Source of the DNA: Euglena gracilis
Lineage: Eukaryota > Euglenida > Euglenophyceae > Euglenales
Length of the DNA: 64,000 bases
Assembly: GCA_039621445.1 (NCBI GenBank)
Contig: CP154956.1
Span: 92,400,246 to 92,464,245, forward strand
Direction: 5' to 3'
In this document: in pieces, positions 1 to 13,076 of the stretch
Layout: the number at the start of each line of letters is the position of its first letter
Numbering within the stretch: the stretch's first letter is position 1
Notes under the pieces: generated by a model
Told to the model about the DNA's origin: nothing
Database searches by the model: none
Seen by the model: the letters and a program-made list of their open reading frames with translations, nothing else
Made by a program: the position numbers and the translations under genes

Positions 1-1218
1 CTTTTTTTTGATGTTCTGAAGTGAAAAAAAGGTTTTTGAGCGAAAAAAAATTTTTTCAAAATTTTGGTCCCAACCTGCCGCCACCCGACCCCCCCTCGCC
101 CAGCCGCCCTCACGGCGCCAGCTGGGGTCCCTGAATTCCCAAAACTGGCCCAAAATCGCACAACCAGACCCCGGGAACCCCAAAAAACGGTCAAACCCCC
201 ACCCTACACATCATGATTGACCCCCTGGTTTGGGCTCCAACTCCCCGTCTAGCCCGAGATACGGCCAATTTACGGTTTCAGGCCCCGAAAAGGCCCGAAA
301 TGGCCAAAAATGCCAAAACTGGCCCAAAACCCCAAAACGGCCGAATCTCGGGCTAGGCGAGGAGTTGGCCCAAAGCGCGCATACCGATCGATCGGGCGTC
401 CCTAAGTTGTGGAATGACGTCCTGTTTACTTTTTCGCAACTCCGCAGAGTTTTCGAGATATTTTGAAATTTTCGATTTTTTGACCCCAAAATGACCCTGC
501 AATTTCCCCGGAAAAAAAAACGGTAGACAACTTTTTTGCTCGGGCCAGATCTCCGAACTGGCGGGGAGTTAGGGCTATTATGGGGGTGCGTTGGAAACCT
601 GGGATCCTCTCCTAACCGATAGGCTATTCACTTTGGGAACCCGAAAATCCAATCACATCGATAATCCTCGGGTGTCTTTGCCTACTCAGGGAGGGGGGGG
701 GCGGGGGGCGGGGGGGGCGGGGGGGCGGGGGGGGTCAGGGGTCCCCGGTCCCCGGTGGTAAGCTTCGCTCTTACTCTAAAGAGATAAGAGCTCAGCGACC
801 AGGGTGTGACGTAGAGCTGAGCTCTTTGGGAGACCACTCCGGCTCGGCCCGGGAAAAACACTCATTTTCGGCTCAAAAACACTTTTTCCGGGTCTGGGAG
901 GTCAAAAATCATGGTTTTGGGCAAAAATTTTTTTCGATTTTTTTCGACTTTTTGACCTGGTTTTGATTCAAAGTCAATGGGTTGGCGGCCCAAAACGGGG
1001 CGCTGGCGGGCCGAAAAACGCTCATTTTTGGCTCGAAAACACTTTTTTCGGGTCCGGGAGGTCAAAAATCATGGTTTTGGACAAAAAAAATTTTCGATTT
1101 TTTTCGACTTTTTGACCCAAAAATGGCCAAGTCCACCGGCCAGGGGGGCGGGCCCCAGCCAGGGGGGGCAGGGGGGGGGGAAGGGTCCGGGTCGGAAAAT
1201 TTTTTTTCGCCCAAAAAC
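1..1218 (-). repeat. Left fold-back arm unit, copy 1
   Basis: First copy of a 1,218-bp unit; the marker GATGTTCTG sits at 10 and again at 1228. It carries a poly-G tract near 689-735 and then, in reverse complement, the AAGAGCTCAGC stem and the sub-repeats seen in the main array. Its sequence matches the reverse complement of 19.7-20.5 kb, for example the GATCGATCGG neighbourhood at 388-402 against 20018-20032. The window edge cuts the unit, so the true start is unseen. I see no credible gene; open frames here are repeat by-products. Confidence 0.85.
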
Positions 1219-2316
1219 ACTTTTTTTGATGTTCTGAAGTGAAAAAAAGTGTTTTTGAGCGAAAAATTTTTTTTCAAAATTTTGGTCCCAACCTGCCGCC
1301 ACCCGACCCCCCCTCGCCCAGCCGCCCTCACGGCGCCAGCTGGGGTCCCTGAATTCCCAAAACTGGCCCAAAATCGCACAACCAGACCCCGGGAACCCCA
1401 AAAAACGGTCAAAACCCCCCCCTAAACCTCATGATTGACCCCCTGGTTTGGGCTCCAACTCCCCGTCTAGCCCGAGATACGGCCAATTTACGGTTTCAGG
1501 CCCCGAAAAGGCCCGAAATGGCCAAAATGCCAAAACTGGCCCAAAACCCCAAAACGGCCGAATCTCGGGCTAGGCGAGGAGTTGGCCCAAAGCGCGCATA
1601 CCGATCGATCGGGCGTCCCTAAGTTGTGGAATGACGTCCTGTTTACTTTTTCGCAACTCCGCAGAGTTTTCGAGATATTTTGAAATTTTCGATTTTTTGA
1701 CCCCAAAATGACCCTGCAATTTCCCCGGAAAAAAAAACGGTAGACAACTTTTTTGCTCGGGCCAGATCTCCGAACTGGCGGGGAGTTAGGGCTATTATGG
1801 GGGTGCGTTGGAAACCTGGGATCCTCTCCTAACCGATAGGCTATTCACTTTGGGAACCCGAAAATCCAATCACATCGATAATCCTCGGGTGTCTTTGCCT
1901 ACTCAGGGAGGGGGGGGGGGCGGGGGGGGCGGGGGGCGGGGGGGCGGGGGGGGGTCAGGGGTCCCCGGTCCCCGGTGGTAAGGTTCGCTCTTACTCTAAA
2001 GAGATAAGAGCTCAGCGACCAGGGTGTGACGTAGAGCTGAGCTCTTTGGGAGACCACTCCGGCTCGGCCCGGGAAAAACACTCATTTTCGGCTCAAAAAC
2101 ACTTTTTCCGGGTCTGGGAGGTCAAAAATCATGGTTTTGGGCAAAATTTTTTTTCGATTTTTTTCGACTTTTTGACCTGGTTTTGATTCAAAGTCAATGG
2201 GTTGGCGGCCCAAAACGGGGCGCTGGCGGGCCGAAAAACGCTCATTTTTGGCTCGAAAACACTTTTTTCGGGTCCGGGAGGTCAAAAATCATGGTTTTGG
2301 ACAAAAAAAATTTTCG
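1219..2316 (-). repeat. Left fold-back arm unit, copy 2
   Basis: Near-identical direct copy of 1-1218, with its G tract at about 1908-1955. It follows copy 1 base for base until TTTTCG at 2311-2316, where copy 1 continues with ATTTTT but this copy jumps into C-rich sequence. That point is the junction where the unit orientation flips, so units before it read on the minus strand and units after it on the plus strand. Confidence 0.85.
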
Positions 2317-3240
2317 GCCCCCCCGCCCCCCCCCCGCCCCCCCCTGAGTAGGTCCGGGCCCCCGAGGATTATCGATGTGATTGGATTTCCGGGCCCCCAA
2401 AGTGAATAGTCTATAGGTTAGGGGACGATCCCTAGTTTCTCCAGAGCCCTCACTTTGCCCGCAACTCCCCGCCGGTCCGGAGATATGGCCCGAGCAAAAA
2501 AGTTGTCTACCGTTTTTTTTCCAAAGAAATTTTGTTGGACCGGCAAAAGGGGCCATTTTTGGGGTCAAAAAATCGAAAAATTCAAAATATCTCGAAAACG
2601 CTGGGGAGTTGAGAAAAAGTGAAGAGTACCTCATTCCACAACTTTGGGACGCCCTATCCACCGGTATTCGCAGTTTGGGCCAACTCCCCGCCTGGCCCGA
2701 GATATGGCCGTTTTTCGGTCCAAATGGCCGTTTTGTACACTTTTCCCACTGTCCGACTTAGCCGTTTTCGGGCCAAAAAGTCGAAAAAAATCGAAAAAAA
2801 AATTTTCGCCCAAAACCATGTTTTTTGGCCTCCCGGACCCGGAAAAAGTGTTTTTGAGCTGAAAATGAGCGTTTTTCGACCCGCCAGCGCCCCGTTTTGG
2901 TTCGCCAACCCATTGACTTTGGGTCAAAACCGGGTCAAAAAAGTCGAAAAAAATCGAAAAAATTTTTTTGCCCCAAAACGATGTTTTTTGGCCTCCCGGA
3001 CCCGGAATGCCTGTGTTTGAGCCGAAAATGAGCGTTTTTCGACCCGCCAGCGCCCCGTTTTGGGACACCAACCCATGACTTTGGGTCAAAACCGGTCAAA
3101 AAAGTCGAAAAATCGAAAAAAAGTTTGGGCCCCAAAACGATGTTTTTTGGCCTCCCTGACCCAGAAAAACTGTTTTTGAGCCGAAAATGAGCGTTTTTCC
3201 CGGGCCGGGCCGGGGTGGTCTCCCAAAGAGCTCAGCTCTA

Positions 3241-3286
3241 CGTCACACCCTGGTCGCTGAGCTCTTATCTCTTTAGAGTAAGAGCG

Positions 3287-3349
<63 letters not shown>

Positions 3350-3356
3350 CCCCCCC
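3241..3356 (+). other. Unit junction: palindrome, stem-loop and poly-C
   Basis: Typical junction. An 11-bp inverted repeat (AAGAGCTCAGC / GCTGAGCTCTT, loop about 19 nt) is followed by a stem-loop formed by CTCTTA-CTCT and AGAG-TAAGAG at 3262-3284. A nearly pure C tract of about 70 nt comes next. The same order recurs at most junctions of the array. The G-rich complementary strand could form quadruplexes and the C strand an i-motif. Confidence 0.8.
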
Positions 3357-4352
3357 CTGAGTAGGTCCGGGCCCCCGAGGATTATCGATGTGATTGGATT
3401 TCCGGGCCCCCAAAGTGAATAGTCTATAGGTTAGGGGACGATCCCTAGTTTCTCCAGAGCCCTCACTTTGCCCGCAACTCCCCGCCGGTCCGGAGATATG
3501 GCCCGAGCAAAAAAGTTGTCTACCGTTTTTTTTCCAAAGAAATTTTGTTGGACTGGCAAAAGGGGTAATTTTTGGGGTCAAAAAATCGAAAAATTCAAAA
3601 TATCTCGAAAACGCTGGGGAGTTGAGAAAAAGTAAAGAGTACCTCATTCCACAACTTTGGGACGCCCTATCCACGGGTATTCGCAGTTTGGGCCAACTCC
3701 CCGCCTGGCTCGAGATATGGCCGTTTTTCGGTCCAAATGGCCGTTTTGTACACTTTTCCCACTGTCCGACTTAGCCGTTTTCGGGCCAAAAAGTCGAAAA
3801 AAATCGAAAAAATTTTTTTCGCCCAAAACCATGTTTTTTGGCCTCCCGGAACCGGAAAAAGTGTTTTTGAGCTGAAAATGAGTGTTTTTCGACCCGCCAG
3901 CACCCCGTTTTGGTTCGCCAACGCATTGACTTTGGGTCAAAACCGGGTCAAAAAAGTCGAAAAAAATCGAAAAAAATTTTTTCGCCCAAAACCATGTTTT
4001 TTGGCCTCCCGGACCCGGAAAAAGTGTTTTTGAGCTGAAAATGAGAGTTTTTCGACCCGCCAGGGCCCCTTTTTGGTTGGACAACCCATTGACTTTGGGT
4101 CAAAACCGGGTCAAAAAAGTCGAAAAAAATCGAAAATTTTTTTTGGCTCAAAACGATGTTTTATGGTCTCCCGGACCCAGAAAAAGTGTTTTTGAGCCGA
4201 AAAAGAGCGTTTTTCGCAGGCCGGGCCGGAGTGGTCCCCCAAAGAGCTCAGCTCTACGTCACACCCTGGTCGCTGAGCTCTTATCTCTTTAGAGTAAGAG
4301 CGAAGCCCCCCCCCCCCCCCCCCCCCCCCCCCGCCCCCCCCCCCGCCCCCCC
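3357..4352 (+). repeat. Representative array unit (B type, three sub-repeats)
   Basis: A clean example of the unit. The GAGGATTATCGATG block opens it at about 3375. The first AGATATGGCCCGAGC block is near 3494 and the second AGATATGGCCG block near 3713. Sub-repeats starting GTCGAAAAAAATCG lie near 3793, 3957 and 4120. B-type units carry GGGGTAATTTTT and ATCCACGGGTATT; A-type units carry GGGGCCATTTTT and ATCCACCGGTATT. The stem and poly-C tract at 4285-4352 close the unit. Confidence 0.85.
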
Positions 4353-5310
4353 CTGGGTAGGTCGGGGCACCCGAGGATTATCGATGTGATTGGATTTCGT
4401 GGCCCCTAAAGTGAATGGCCTATAGGTTAGGGGACGATCCCTAGTTTCTCCAGAGCCCTTCGGTTACCCGCAACTCCCCGCCAGTCCGGAGATATGGCCC
4501 GAGCAAAAAAGTTGTCTACCGTTTTTTTTCCAAAGAAATTTTGTTGGACCGGCAAAAGGGGCCATTTTTGGGGTCAAAAAATCGAAAAATTCAAAATATC
4601 TCGAAAACGCTGGGGAGTTGAGAAAAAGTGAAGAGTACCTCATTCCACAACTTTGGGACGCCCTATCCACCGGTATTCGCAGTTTGGGCCAACTCCCCGC
4701 CTGGCCCGAGATATGGCCGTTTTTCGGTCCAAATGGCCGTTTTGTACACTTTTCCCACTGTCCGACTTAGCCGTTTTCGGGCCAAAAAGTCGAAAAAAAT
4801 CGAAAAAAAATTTTTCGCCCAAAACCATGTTTTTTTGGCCTCCCGGACCCGGAAAAAGTGTTTTTGAGCTGAAAATGAGCGTTTTTCGACCCGCCAGCAC
4901 CCCGTTTTGGTTCGCCAACCCATTGACTTTGGGTCAAAACCGGGTCAAAAAAGTCGAAAAAAATCGAAAATTTTTTTTTGCGCCAAAACGATGTTTTTTG
5001 GCCTCCCGGACCCGGAATGCCTGTGTTTGAGCCGAAAATGAGCGTTTTTCGACCCGCCAGCGCCCCGTTTTGGGACACCAACCCATGACTTTGGGTTAAA
5101 AACCGGTCAAAAAAGTCGAAAAATCGAAAAAAATTTTGGGCCCCAAAACGATGTTTTTTGGCCTCCCTGACCCAGAAAAACTGTTTTTGAGCCGAAAATG
5201 AGTGTTTTTCCCGGGCCGGGCCGGGGTGGTCTCCCAAAGAGCTCAGCTCTACGTCACACCCTGGTCGCTGAGCTCTTATCTCTTTAGAGTAAGATCCCCC
5301 CCCCCCCCCC

Positions 5311-5348
<38 letters not shown>

Positions 5349-7349
5349 TGGGTAGGCTCGGGGCACCCGAGGATTATCGATGTGATTGGATTTCCGGGCC
5401 CCCAAAGTGAATAGTCTATAGGTTAGGGGACGATCCCTAGTTTCTCCAGAGCCCTCACTTTGCCCGCAACTCCCCGCCGGTCCGGAGATATGGCCCGAGC
5501 AAAAAAGTTGTCTACCGTTTTTTTTCCAAAGAAATTTTGTTGGACTGGCAAAAGGGGTAATTTTTGGGGTCAAAAAATCAAAAAATTCAAAATATCTCGA
5601 AAACGCTGGGGAGTTGAGAAAAAGTAAAGAGTACCTCATTCCACAACTTTGGGACGCCCTATCCACGGGTATTCGCAGTTTGGGCCAACTCCCCGCCTGG
5701 CTCGAGATATGGCCGTTTTTCGGTCCAAATGGCCGTTTTGTACACTTTTCCCACTGTCCAACTTAGCCGTTTTAGAGACAAAAAATCAAAAAAATCGAAA
5801 AATTTTTTTTCGCCCAAAACCATGTTTTTTGGCCTCCCGGACCCGGAAAAAGTGTTTTTGAGCTGAAAATGAGCGTTTTTCGACCCGCCAGCACCCCGTT
5901 TTGGTTCGCCAACCCATTGACTTTGGGTCAAAACCGGGTCAAAAAAGTCGAAAAAAATCGAAAAAATTTTTTTCGCCCAAAACCATGTTTTTTGGCCTCC
6001 CGGACCCGGAAAAAGTGTTTTTGAGCTGAAAATGAGAGTTTTTCGACCCGCCAGGGCCCCTTTTTGGTTGGACAACCCATTGACTTTGGGTCAAAACCGG
6101 GTCAAAAAAGTCGAAAAAAATCGAAAATTTTTTTTGGCTCAAAACGATGTTTTATGGTCTCCCGGACCCAGAAAAAGTGTTTTTGAGCCGAAAAAGAGCG
6201 TTTTTCGCAGGCCGGGCCGGAGTGGTCCCCCAAAGAGCTCAGCTCTACGTCACACCCTGGTCGCTGAGCTCTTATCTCTTTAGAGTAAGAGCGAAGCTTA
6301 CCACCCCGGCGACGGGGGGGTCGGACCCCCCGCCCCCCCCCGCCCCCCCCCCGCCCCCCCCTGGGTAGGTCGGGGCACCCGAGGATTATCGATGTGATTG
6401 GATTTCGTGGCCCCTAAAGTGAATGGCCTATAGGTTAGGGGACGATCCCTAGTTTCTCCAGAGCCCTTCGGTTACCCGCAACTCCCCGCCAGTCCGGAGA
6501 TATGGCCCGAGCAAAAAAGTTGTCTACCGTTTTTTTTCCAAAGAAATTTTGTTGGACCGGCAAAAGGGGCCATTTTTGGGGTCAAAAAATCGAAAAATTC
6601 AAAATATCTCGAAAACGCTGGGGAGTTGAGAAAAAGTAAGAGCACCTCATTCCACAACTTTGGGACGCCCTATCCACCGGTATTCGCAGTTTGGGCCAAC
6701 TCCCCGCCTGGCCCGAGATATGGCCGTTTTTCGGTCCAAATGGCCGTTTTGTACACTTTTCCCACTGTCCGACTTAGCCGTTTTCGGGCCAAAAAAGTCG
6801 AAAAAAATCGAAAAAAATTTTTTCGCCCAAAACCATGTTTTTTGGCCTCCCGGACCCGGAAAAAGTGTTTTTGAGCCGAAAATGAGCGTTTTTCGACCCG
6901 CCAGCACCCCGTTTTGGTTCGCCAACCCATTGATTTTGGGTCAAAACCGGGTCAAAAAAGTCGAAAAAAATCGAAAATTTTTTTTCGCCCAAAACCATGG
7001 TTTTTGGCCTCCCCGGAAAAATGCCTGTGTTTTGAGCCGAAAATGAGCGTTTTCGACCCGCCAGCGCCCCGTTTTGGGACACCAACCCATGACTTTGGGT
7101 TAAAAAACCGGTCAAAAAAGTCAAAAAAAACGAAAAAAATCTATGGCCCCAAAAGGATGTTTTTTGGCCTCCCTGACCCAGAAAACCTGTTTTTGAGCCG
7201 AAAATGAGCGTTTTTCCCGGGCCGGGCCGGGGTGGTCCCCCAAAGAGCTCAGCTCTACGTCACACCCTGGTCGCTGAGCTCTTATCTCTTTAGAGTAAGA
7301 GCGAAGCTTACGACCCCCCCCCGCCCCCCCCCCCCCCCCGGGGGGGGCC

Positions 7350-7382
<33 letters not shown>

Positions 7383-8396
7383 TGAGTAGGTCCGGGCCCC
7401 CGAGGATTATCGATGTGATTGGATTTCCGGGCCCCCAAAGTGAATAGTCTATAGGTTAGGGGACGATCCCTAGTTTCTCCAGAGCCCTCACTTTCACCCG
7501 CAACTCCCCGCCAGTCCGGAGATATGGCCCGAGCAAAAAAGTTGTCTACCGTTTTTTTCAAAGAAATTTTGTTGGACTGGAAAAAGGGGTAATTTTTGGG
7601 GTCAAAAAATCGAAAAATTCAAAATATCTCGAAAACGCTGGGGAGTTGAGAAAAAGTAAAGAGTACCTCATTCCACAACTTTGGGACGCCCAATCGATCG
7701 GTATGCGCGGTTTGGGCCAACTCCCCGCCTGGGCCCGAGATATGGCCGTTTTTCGGTCAAAATGGACGTTTTGTATACTTTTCCCACTGTCCGAATTAGC
7801 CGTTTTCGGGCCAAAAAATCGAAAAAAAAAGAAAAAAAATTTTTTCGCCCAAAACCATGTTTTTTGGCCTCCCGGACCCGGAAAAAGTGTTTTTGTGCCG
7901 AAAATGAGCGTTTTTCGACCCCCCAGCCCCCCGTTTTGGTTTGCCAACCCATTGATTTTGGGTCAAAACCGGGTCGAAAAAGTCGAAAAAAATCGAAAAA
8001 ATTTTTTCGCCCAAAACCATGTTTTTTGGCCTCCCGGACCCGGAAAAAGTGTTTTTGGGCCGAAAATGAGCGTTTTTCGACCCGCCAGCGCCCCTTTTTG
8101 GTGGGACAACCCATTGAATTTGGGTCAAAACCAGGTAAAAAAAGTCGAAAAAAATCGAAAAAAAATTTTTGGGCCCCAAAACGATGTTTTTTGGCCTCCC
8201 GGACCCAGGAAAACATGTTTTTGAGCCGAAAATGAGCGTTTTTCGCAGGCCGGGCCGGAGTGGTCCCCCAAAGAGCTCAGCTCTACGTCCACACCCTTGA
8301 GCCTCTTAAAGCTCTTTAGAGCTCTTATCTCTTAAGAGCTCTTACTCTCTTTATAGTAAGAGCGAAGCTTACCACCGGGGCCGGAGGGTGGGTCGG

Positions 8397-8433
8397 ACCC
8401 CCCCCCCCCTGCGGCCCCGCGCCCCCCCCCCCC

Positions 8434-8510
<77 letters not shown>

Positions 8511-8578
8511 ACCCCCCGCCCCCCCCCCCCCCCCCCCCCCGGCCCCCCCCCCGCACCCCCCTGAGTATGGCCCGAGCA
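8397..8578 (+). repeat. Longest poly-C tract fused to a truncated unit
   Basis: About 165 nt of almost uninterrupted C form the longest such tract in the window. It runs straight into CTGAGTATGGCCCGAGC, so the ~150 bp that normally separate CTGAGTA from the first ATATGGCCCGAGC block are missing. The breakpoint shares a short TA with both parents, which looks like a microhomology deletion. The preceding stem is also rearranged (extra GAGCTCTT copies near 8290-8345). Confidence 0.75.
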
Positions 8579-10073
8579 AAAAAGTTGTCTACCGTTTTTT
8601 TTTCCAAAGAAATTTTGTTGGACCGGCAAAAGGGGCCATTTTTGGGGTCAAAAAATCGAAAAATTCAAAATATCTCGAAAACGCTGGGGAGTTGAGAAAA
8701 AGTGAAGAGTACCTCATTCCACAACTTTGGGACGCCCTATCCACCGGTATTCGCAGTTTGGGCCAACTCCCCGCCTGGCCCGAGATATGGCCGTTGTTCG
8801 GTCCAAATGGCCGTTTTGTACACTTTTCCCACTGTCCGACTTAGCCGTTTTCGGGCCAAAAAGTCGAAAAAAATCGAAAAAAAATTTTTCGCCCAAAACC
8901 ATGTTTTTTGGCCTCCCGGACCCGGAAAAAGTGGTTTTGAGCTGAAAATGAGCGTTTTTCGACCCGCCAGCGCCCCGTTTTGTTTCGCCAACCCATTGAC
9001 TTTGGGTCAAAACGTGGTCAAAAAGTCGAAAAAAATCGAAAAAAAATTTTTTTTTGCCCCAAAACGATGTTTTTTTGGCCTCCCGGACCCGGAATGCCGT
9101 GTTTGAGCCGAAAATGAGCGTTTTTCGACCCGCCAGCGCCCCTTTTTGGGACACCAACCCACGACTTTGGGTCAAAACCGGTCAAAAAAGTCGAAAAAAT
9201 CGAAAAAAATTTTGGCCCCCAAAACGATGTTTTTTGGCCTCCCTGACCCGGAAAAACTGTTTTTCAGCCGAAAATGAGCGTTTTTCCCGGGCCAGGCCGG
9301 AGTGGTCTCCCAAAGAGCTCAGCTCTACGTCGAGTAAGAGCGAACCCCCCCCCCCGACCCCCCCCCCGCCCCCCCCCCCCCCCCCCCCCCCGCGCCCCCC
9401 CCCCTGAGTAGGTCGGGCCCCCGAGGATTATCGATGTGATTGGATTTCCGGGCCCCCAAAGTGAATAGTCTATAGGTTAGGGGACGATCCCTAGTTTCTC
9501 CAGAGCCCTCACTAGGTTGCCCGCAACTCCCCGCCTGTCCGGAGATATGGCCCGAGCAAAAAAGTTGTCTACCGTTTTTTTTTTTCAAAGAAATTTTGTT
9601 GGACCTGCAAAAGGGGTCATTTTTGGGGTCAAAAAATTGAAAAATTCAAAATATCTCTAAAAAGCTGTGGAGTTGAGAAAAAGTAAAAAGTACCTAATTA
9701 CATAACTTTGGGACGCCTTATTCACGGGTATTCGCAGTTTGGGCCAACTCCCCGCCTGGCCCGAGATATGGCCGTTTTTCGGTCCAAATGGCCGTTTTGT
9801 ACACTTTTCCCACTGTCCGACTTCGCCGTTTTCGGGCCAAAAAGTCGAAAAAAATCGCAAAAATTTTTTTCGCCCAAAACCATGTTTTTTGGCCTCCCGG
9901 ACCCGGAAAACATGTTTTTGAGCTGAAAATGAGTGTTTTTCGACCCGCCAGCCCCGTTTGTCAACCCGGTCAGTCGAAAAAAAAAAAATCGAAAAAATTT
10001 TTTCCCTGGGGCTCCCCGGCTCAGCTCGGGGTCGGGAGCGTGCACCCGGCAATTGGAGCTGAGCCGTCCCCCG

Positions 10074-10104
<31 letters not shown>

Positions 10105-13034
10105 CCCCCCCCCCCCCCTGTAGGTCGGCACCGAGGATTATCGATGTGATTGGATTTCGGGCCCCAAAGTGAATAGCCTATAGGTTAGGGGACGCATCCC
10201 TAGTTTCTCCAGAGCCCTTCGGTACCCGCAACTCAGCGCCAGTCCGGAGATATGGCCCGAGCAAAAAAGTTGTCTACCGTTTTTTTTCCAAAGAAATTTT
10301 GTTTGACCGGCAAAAGGGGCCTTTTTTGTGGTAAAAAAATCGAAAAATTCAAAATATCTTGAAAAAGCTGGGGAGTTGAGAAAATATAATGAGTAACTCA
10401 TTACAAAACTTTGGGACGCCATATCAAACGATATGAGAAGTTTGGGCAAACTCCCCGCCTGGCCCGAGATATGGCCGTTTTTCGGTCCAAATGGCCGTTT
10501 TGTACACTTTTCCCACTGTCCGACTTAGCCGTTTTCGGGCCAAAAAGTCGAAAAATCGAAAAATTTTTTTTCCCCAAAAACATTTTTTTTTGCCCTCCCG
10601 GACCCGGAGTGTTTTTGAGCTGAAAATGAGCGTTTTTCGACCCGCCAGCACCCGTTTTGGTTCGCCAACCCATTGATTTGGGTCCGGGTCAAAAAAATAG
10701 AAAAAAATCGAAAAAAAATTTTTTTCGCCCAAAAGCATGTTTTTTGGCCTCCCGTACCCGGAAAAAGTGTTTTTGAGCTGAAAATGAGCGTTTTTCGACC
10801 CGCCAGCGCCCCGTTTTGGTTCGCCAACCCATTGACTTTGGGTCAAAACCGGGTCAAAAAAGACGAAAAAAATCGAAAAAAATTTTGGGCCCCAAAACAA
10901 TGTTTTTTGGCCTCCCGACCCGGAAAACAGTGTTTTTGAGCCGAAAATGAGCGTTTTTCGCAGGGCCGGGCCTTGGTCCTCCCAAAGAGCTCAGCTCTAC
11001 GTCACACCCTGGTAAGAGCTGAAGCTCTTATCTCTTTAGAGTAAGAGCCCACCCCCCCCCCCCCCCCCCCCCCGCCCCCCCCCCGCCCCCCGCCCCCCCC
11101 CCTGAGTAGGTCGGGCCCCCGAGGATTATCGATGTGATTGGATTTCCGGGCCCCCAAAAGTGAATGGCCTATAGGTTAGGGGACGATCCCTAGTTTCTCC
11201 AGAGCCCTTTGCCCGCAACTCCCCCGCCAGTCCGGAGATATGGCCCGAGCAAAAAAGTTGTCTACCGTTTTTTTTCCAAAGAAATTTTGTTGGACGGCAA
11301 AAGGGGCCATTTTTGTGGACAAAAAATCGAAATTAAATCTAAAATCAAAATATCTCGAAAACGCTGGGGAGTTGAGAAAAAATAAAGAGTACCTCATTCC
11401 ACAACTTTGGGACGCCCTATCCGCCGGTATGCGCAGTTTGGGCCAATTCCCCGCCTGGCCCGAGATATGGCCGTTTTTCGGTCGAAATGGCCGTTTCGTA
11501 CACTTTTCCCACTGTCCGACTTAGCCGTTTTCGGGCCAAAAAGTCGGAAAAAATCGAAAAAAAATTTTCGGCCAAAACCATGTTTTTTGGCCTCCCGGAC
11601 CCGGAAAAAGTGTTTTTGAGCCGAAAACGAGCGTTTTTCGACCCGCCAGAGCCCCTTTGTGGTTCGCCAACCCAAAGACTTTGTGCCAAAACTGGGTCAA
11701 AAAAGTCGAAAAAAATCGAAAAAAATTTTTTTTTCGCCCAAAACCATTTTTTTTGGCCTCCCGGACCCGGAAAAAGCGTTTTTGAGCTGAAAATGAGCGT
11801 TTTTCGACCCGCCAGGGCCCCTTTTTGGGCCGCCAACCCATTGACTTTGGGTCAAAACCGTGTCAAAAAGTCGAAAAAATCGAAAAAAATTTTTCGCCCA
11901 CAACCATGTTTTTTGGCCTCCCGGACCCGGAAAACATGTTTTTGAGCTGAAAATGAGCGTTTTTTCGCAGGCCGGGCCGGAGTGGTCCCCCAAAGAGCTC
12001 AGCTCTACGTCACACCCTGGTCGCTGAGCTCTTATCTCTTTAGAGTAAGAGCCCCCCACCCCCCCCCCCCCCCCCACCCCCCCCCCCCCCCCGCCCCCCG
12101 CCCCCCCCCCCGCCCCCCCCCCCCGCCCCCCCCTGAGTAGGTCCGGGGCACCCGAGGATTATCGATGTGATTGGATTTCCGGGGCCCCCCAAAGTGAATA
12201 GCCTATAGGTTAGGGGACGGTCCCTAGTTTGTCCAGAGCCCTTGGTTGCCCGCAACTCCCGCGCCAGGCCGGAGATATGGCCCGAGCAAAAAAGTTGTCT
12301 ACCGTTTTTTTTTCCAAAGAAATTTTGTTGGACCGGCAAAAGGGGTCATTTTTGGGGTCAAAAAATCGAAAAATTCAAAATATCTCGAAAACGCTGGGGA
12401 GGTGAGAAAACTAAAGAGTACCTCATTCCACAACTTTGGGACGCCCTAGCCACCGGTAGTCGGAGTTTGGGCCAACTCCCCGCCTGGCCCGAGATATGGC
12501 CGTTTTTCGGTCCAAATGGCCGTTTTGTACACTTTTCCCACTGTCCGACTTAGCCGTTTTCGGGCCAAAAAGTCGAAAAAAATCGAAAAAAATTTTTTCG
12601 CCAAACACCATGTTTTTTGGCCTCCCTGTCCCGGAAAAAGTGGTTTTTGAGCTGAAAATGAGCGTTTTTCGACCCGCCAGCGCCCCGTTTTGGGTCGCCA
12701 ACCCATTGACTTTGGGTCAAAACCGGGTCAAAAAAGTCGAAAAAAATCGAAAAATTTTTTTTGCCCCAAAACGATGTTTTTTGGCCTCCCGGACCCGGAA
12801 TGCCTGTGTTTGAGCCGAAAATGAGCGTTTTGCGACCCGCCAGCGCCCCGTTTTGGGACACCAACCCATGAACTTTTGGCCAAAACCGGGTCAAAAAGTC
12901 GAAAAAATCGAAAAAAATTTTGGGCCCCAAAACGATGTTTTTTGGCCTCCCTGACCCAGAAAAACTGTTTTTGAGCCGAAAATGAGCGTTTTTCGGGCCG
13001 GGCCGGGGTGGTCCCCCAAAGAGCTCAGCTCTAC

Positions 13035-13076
<42 letters not shown>

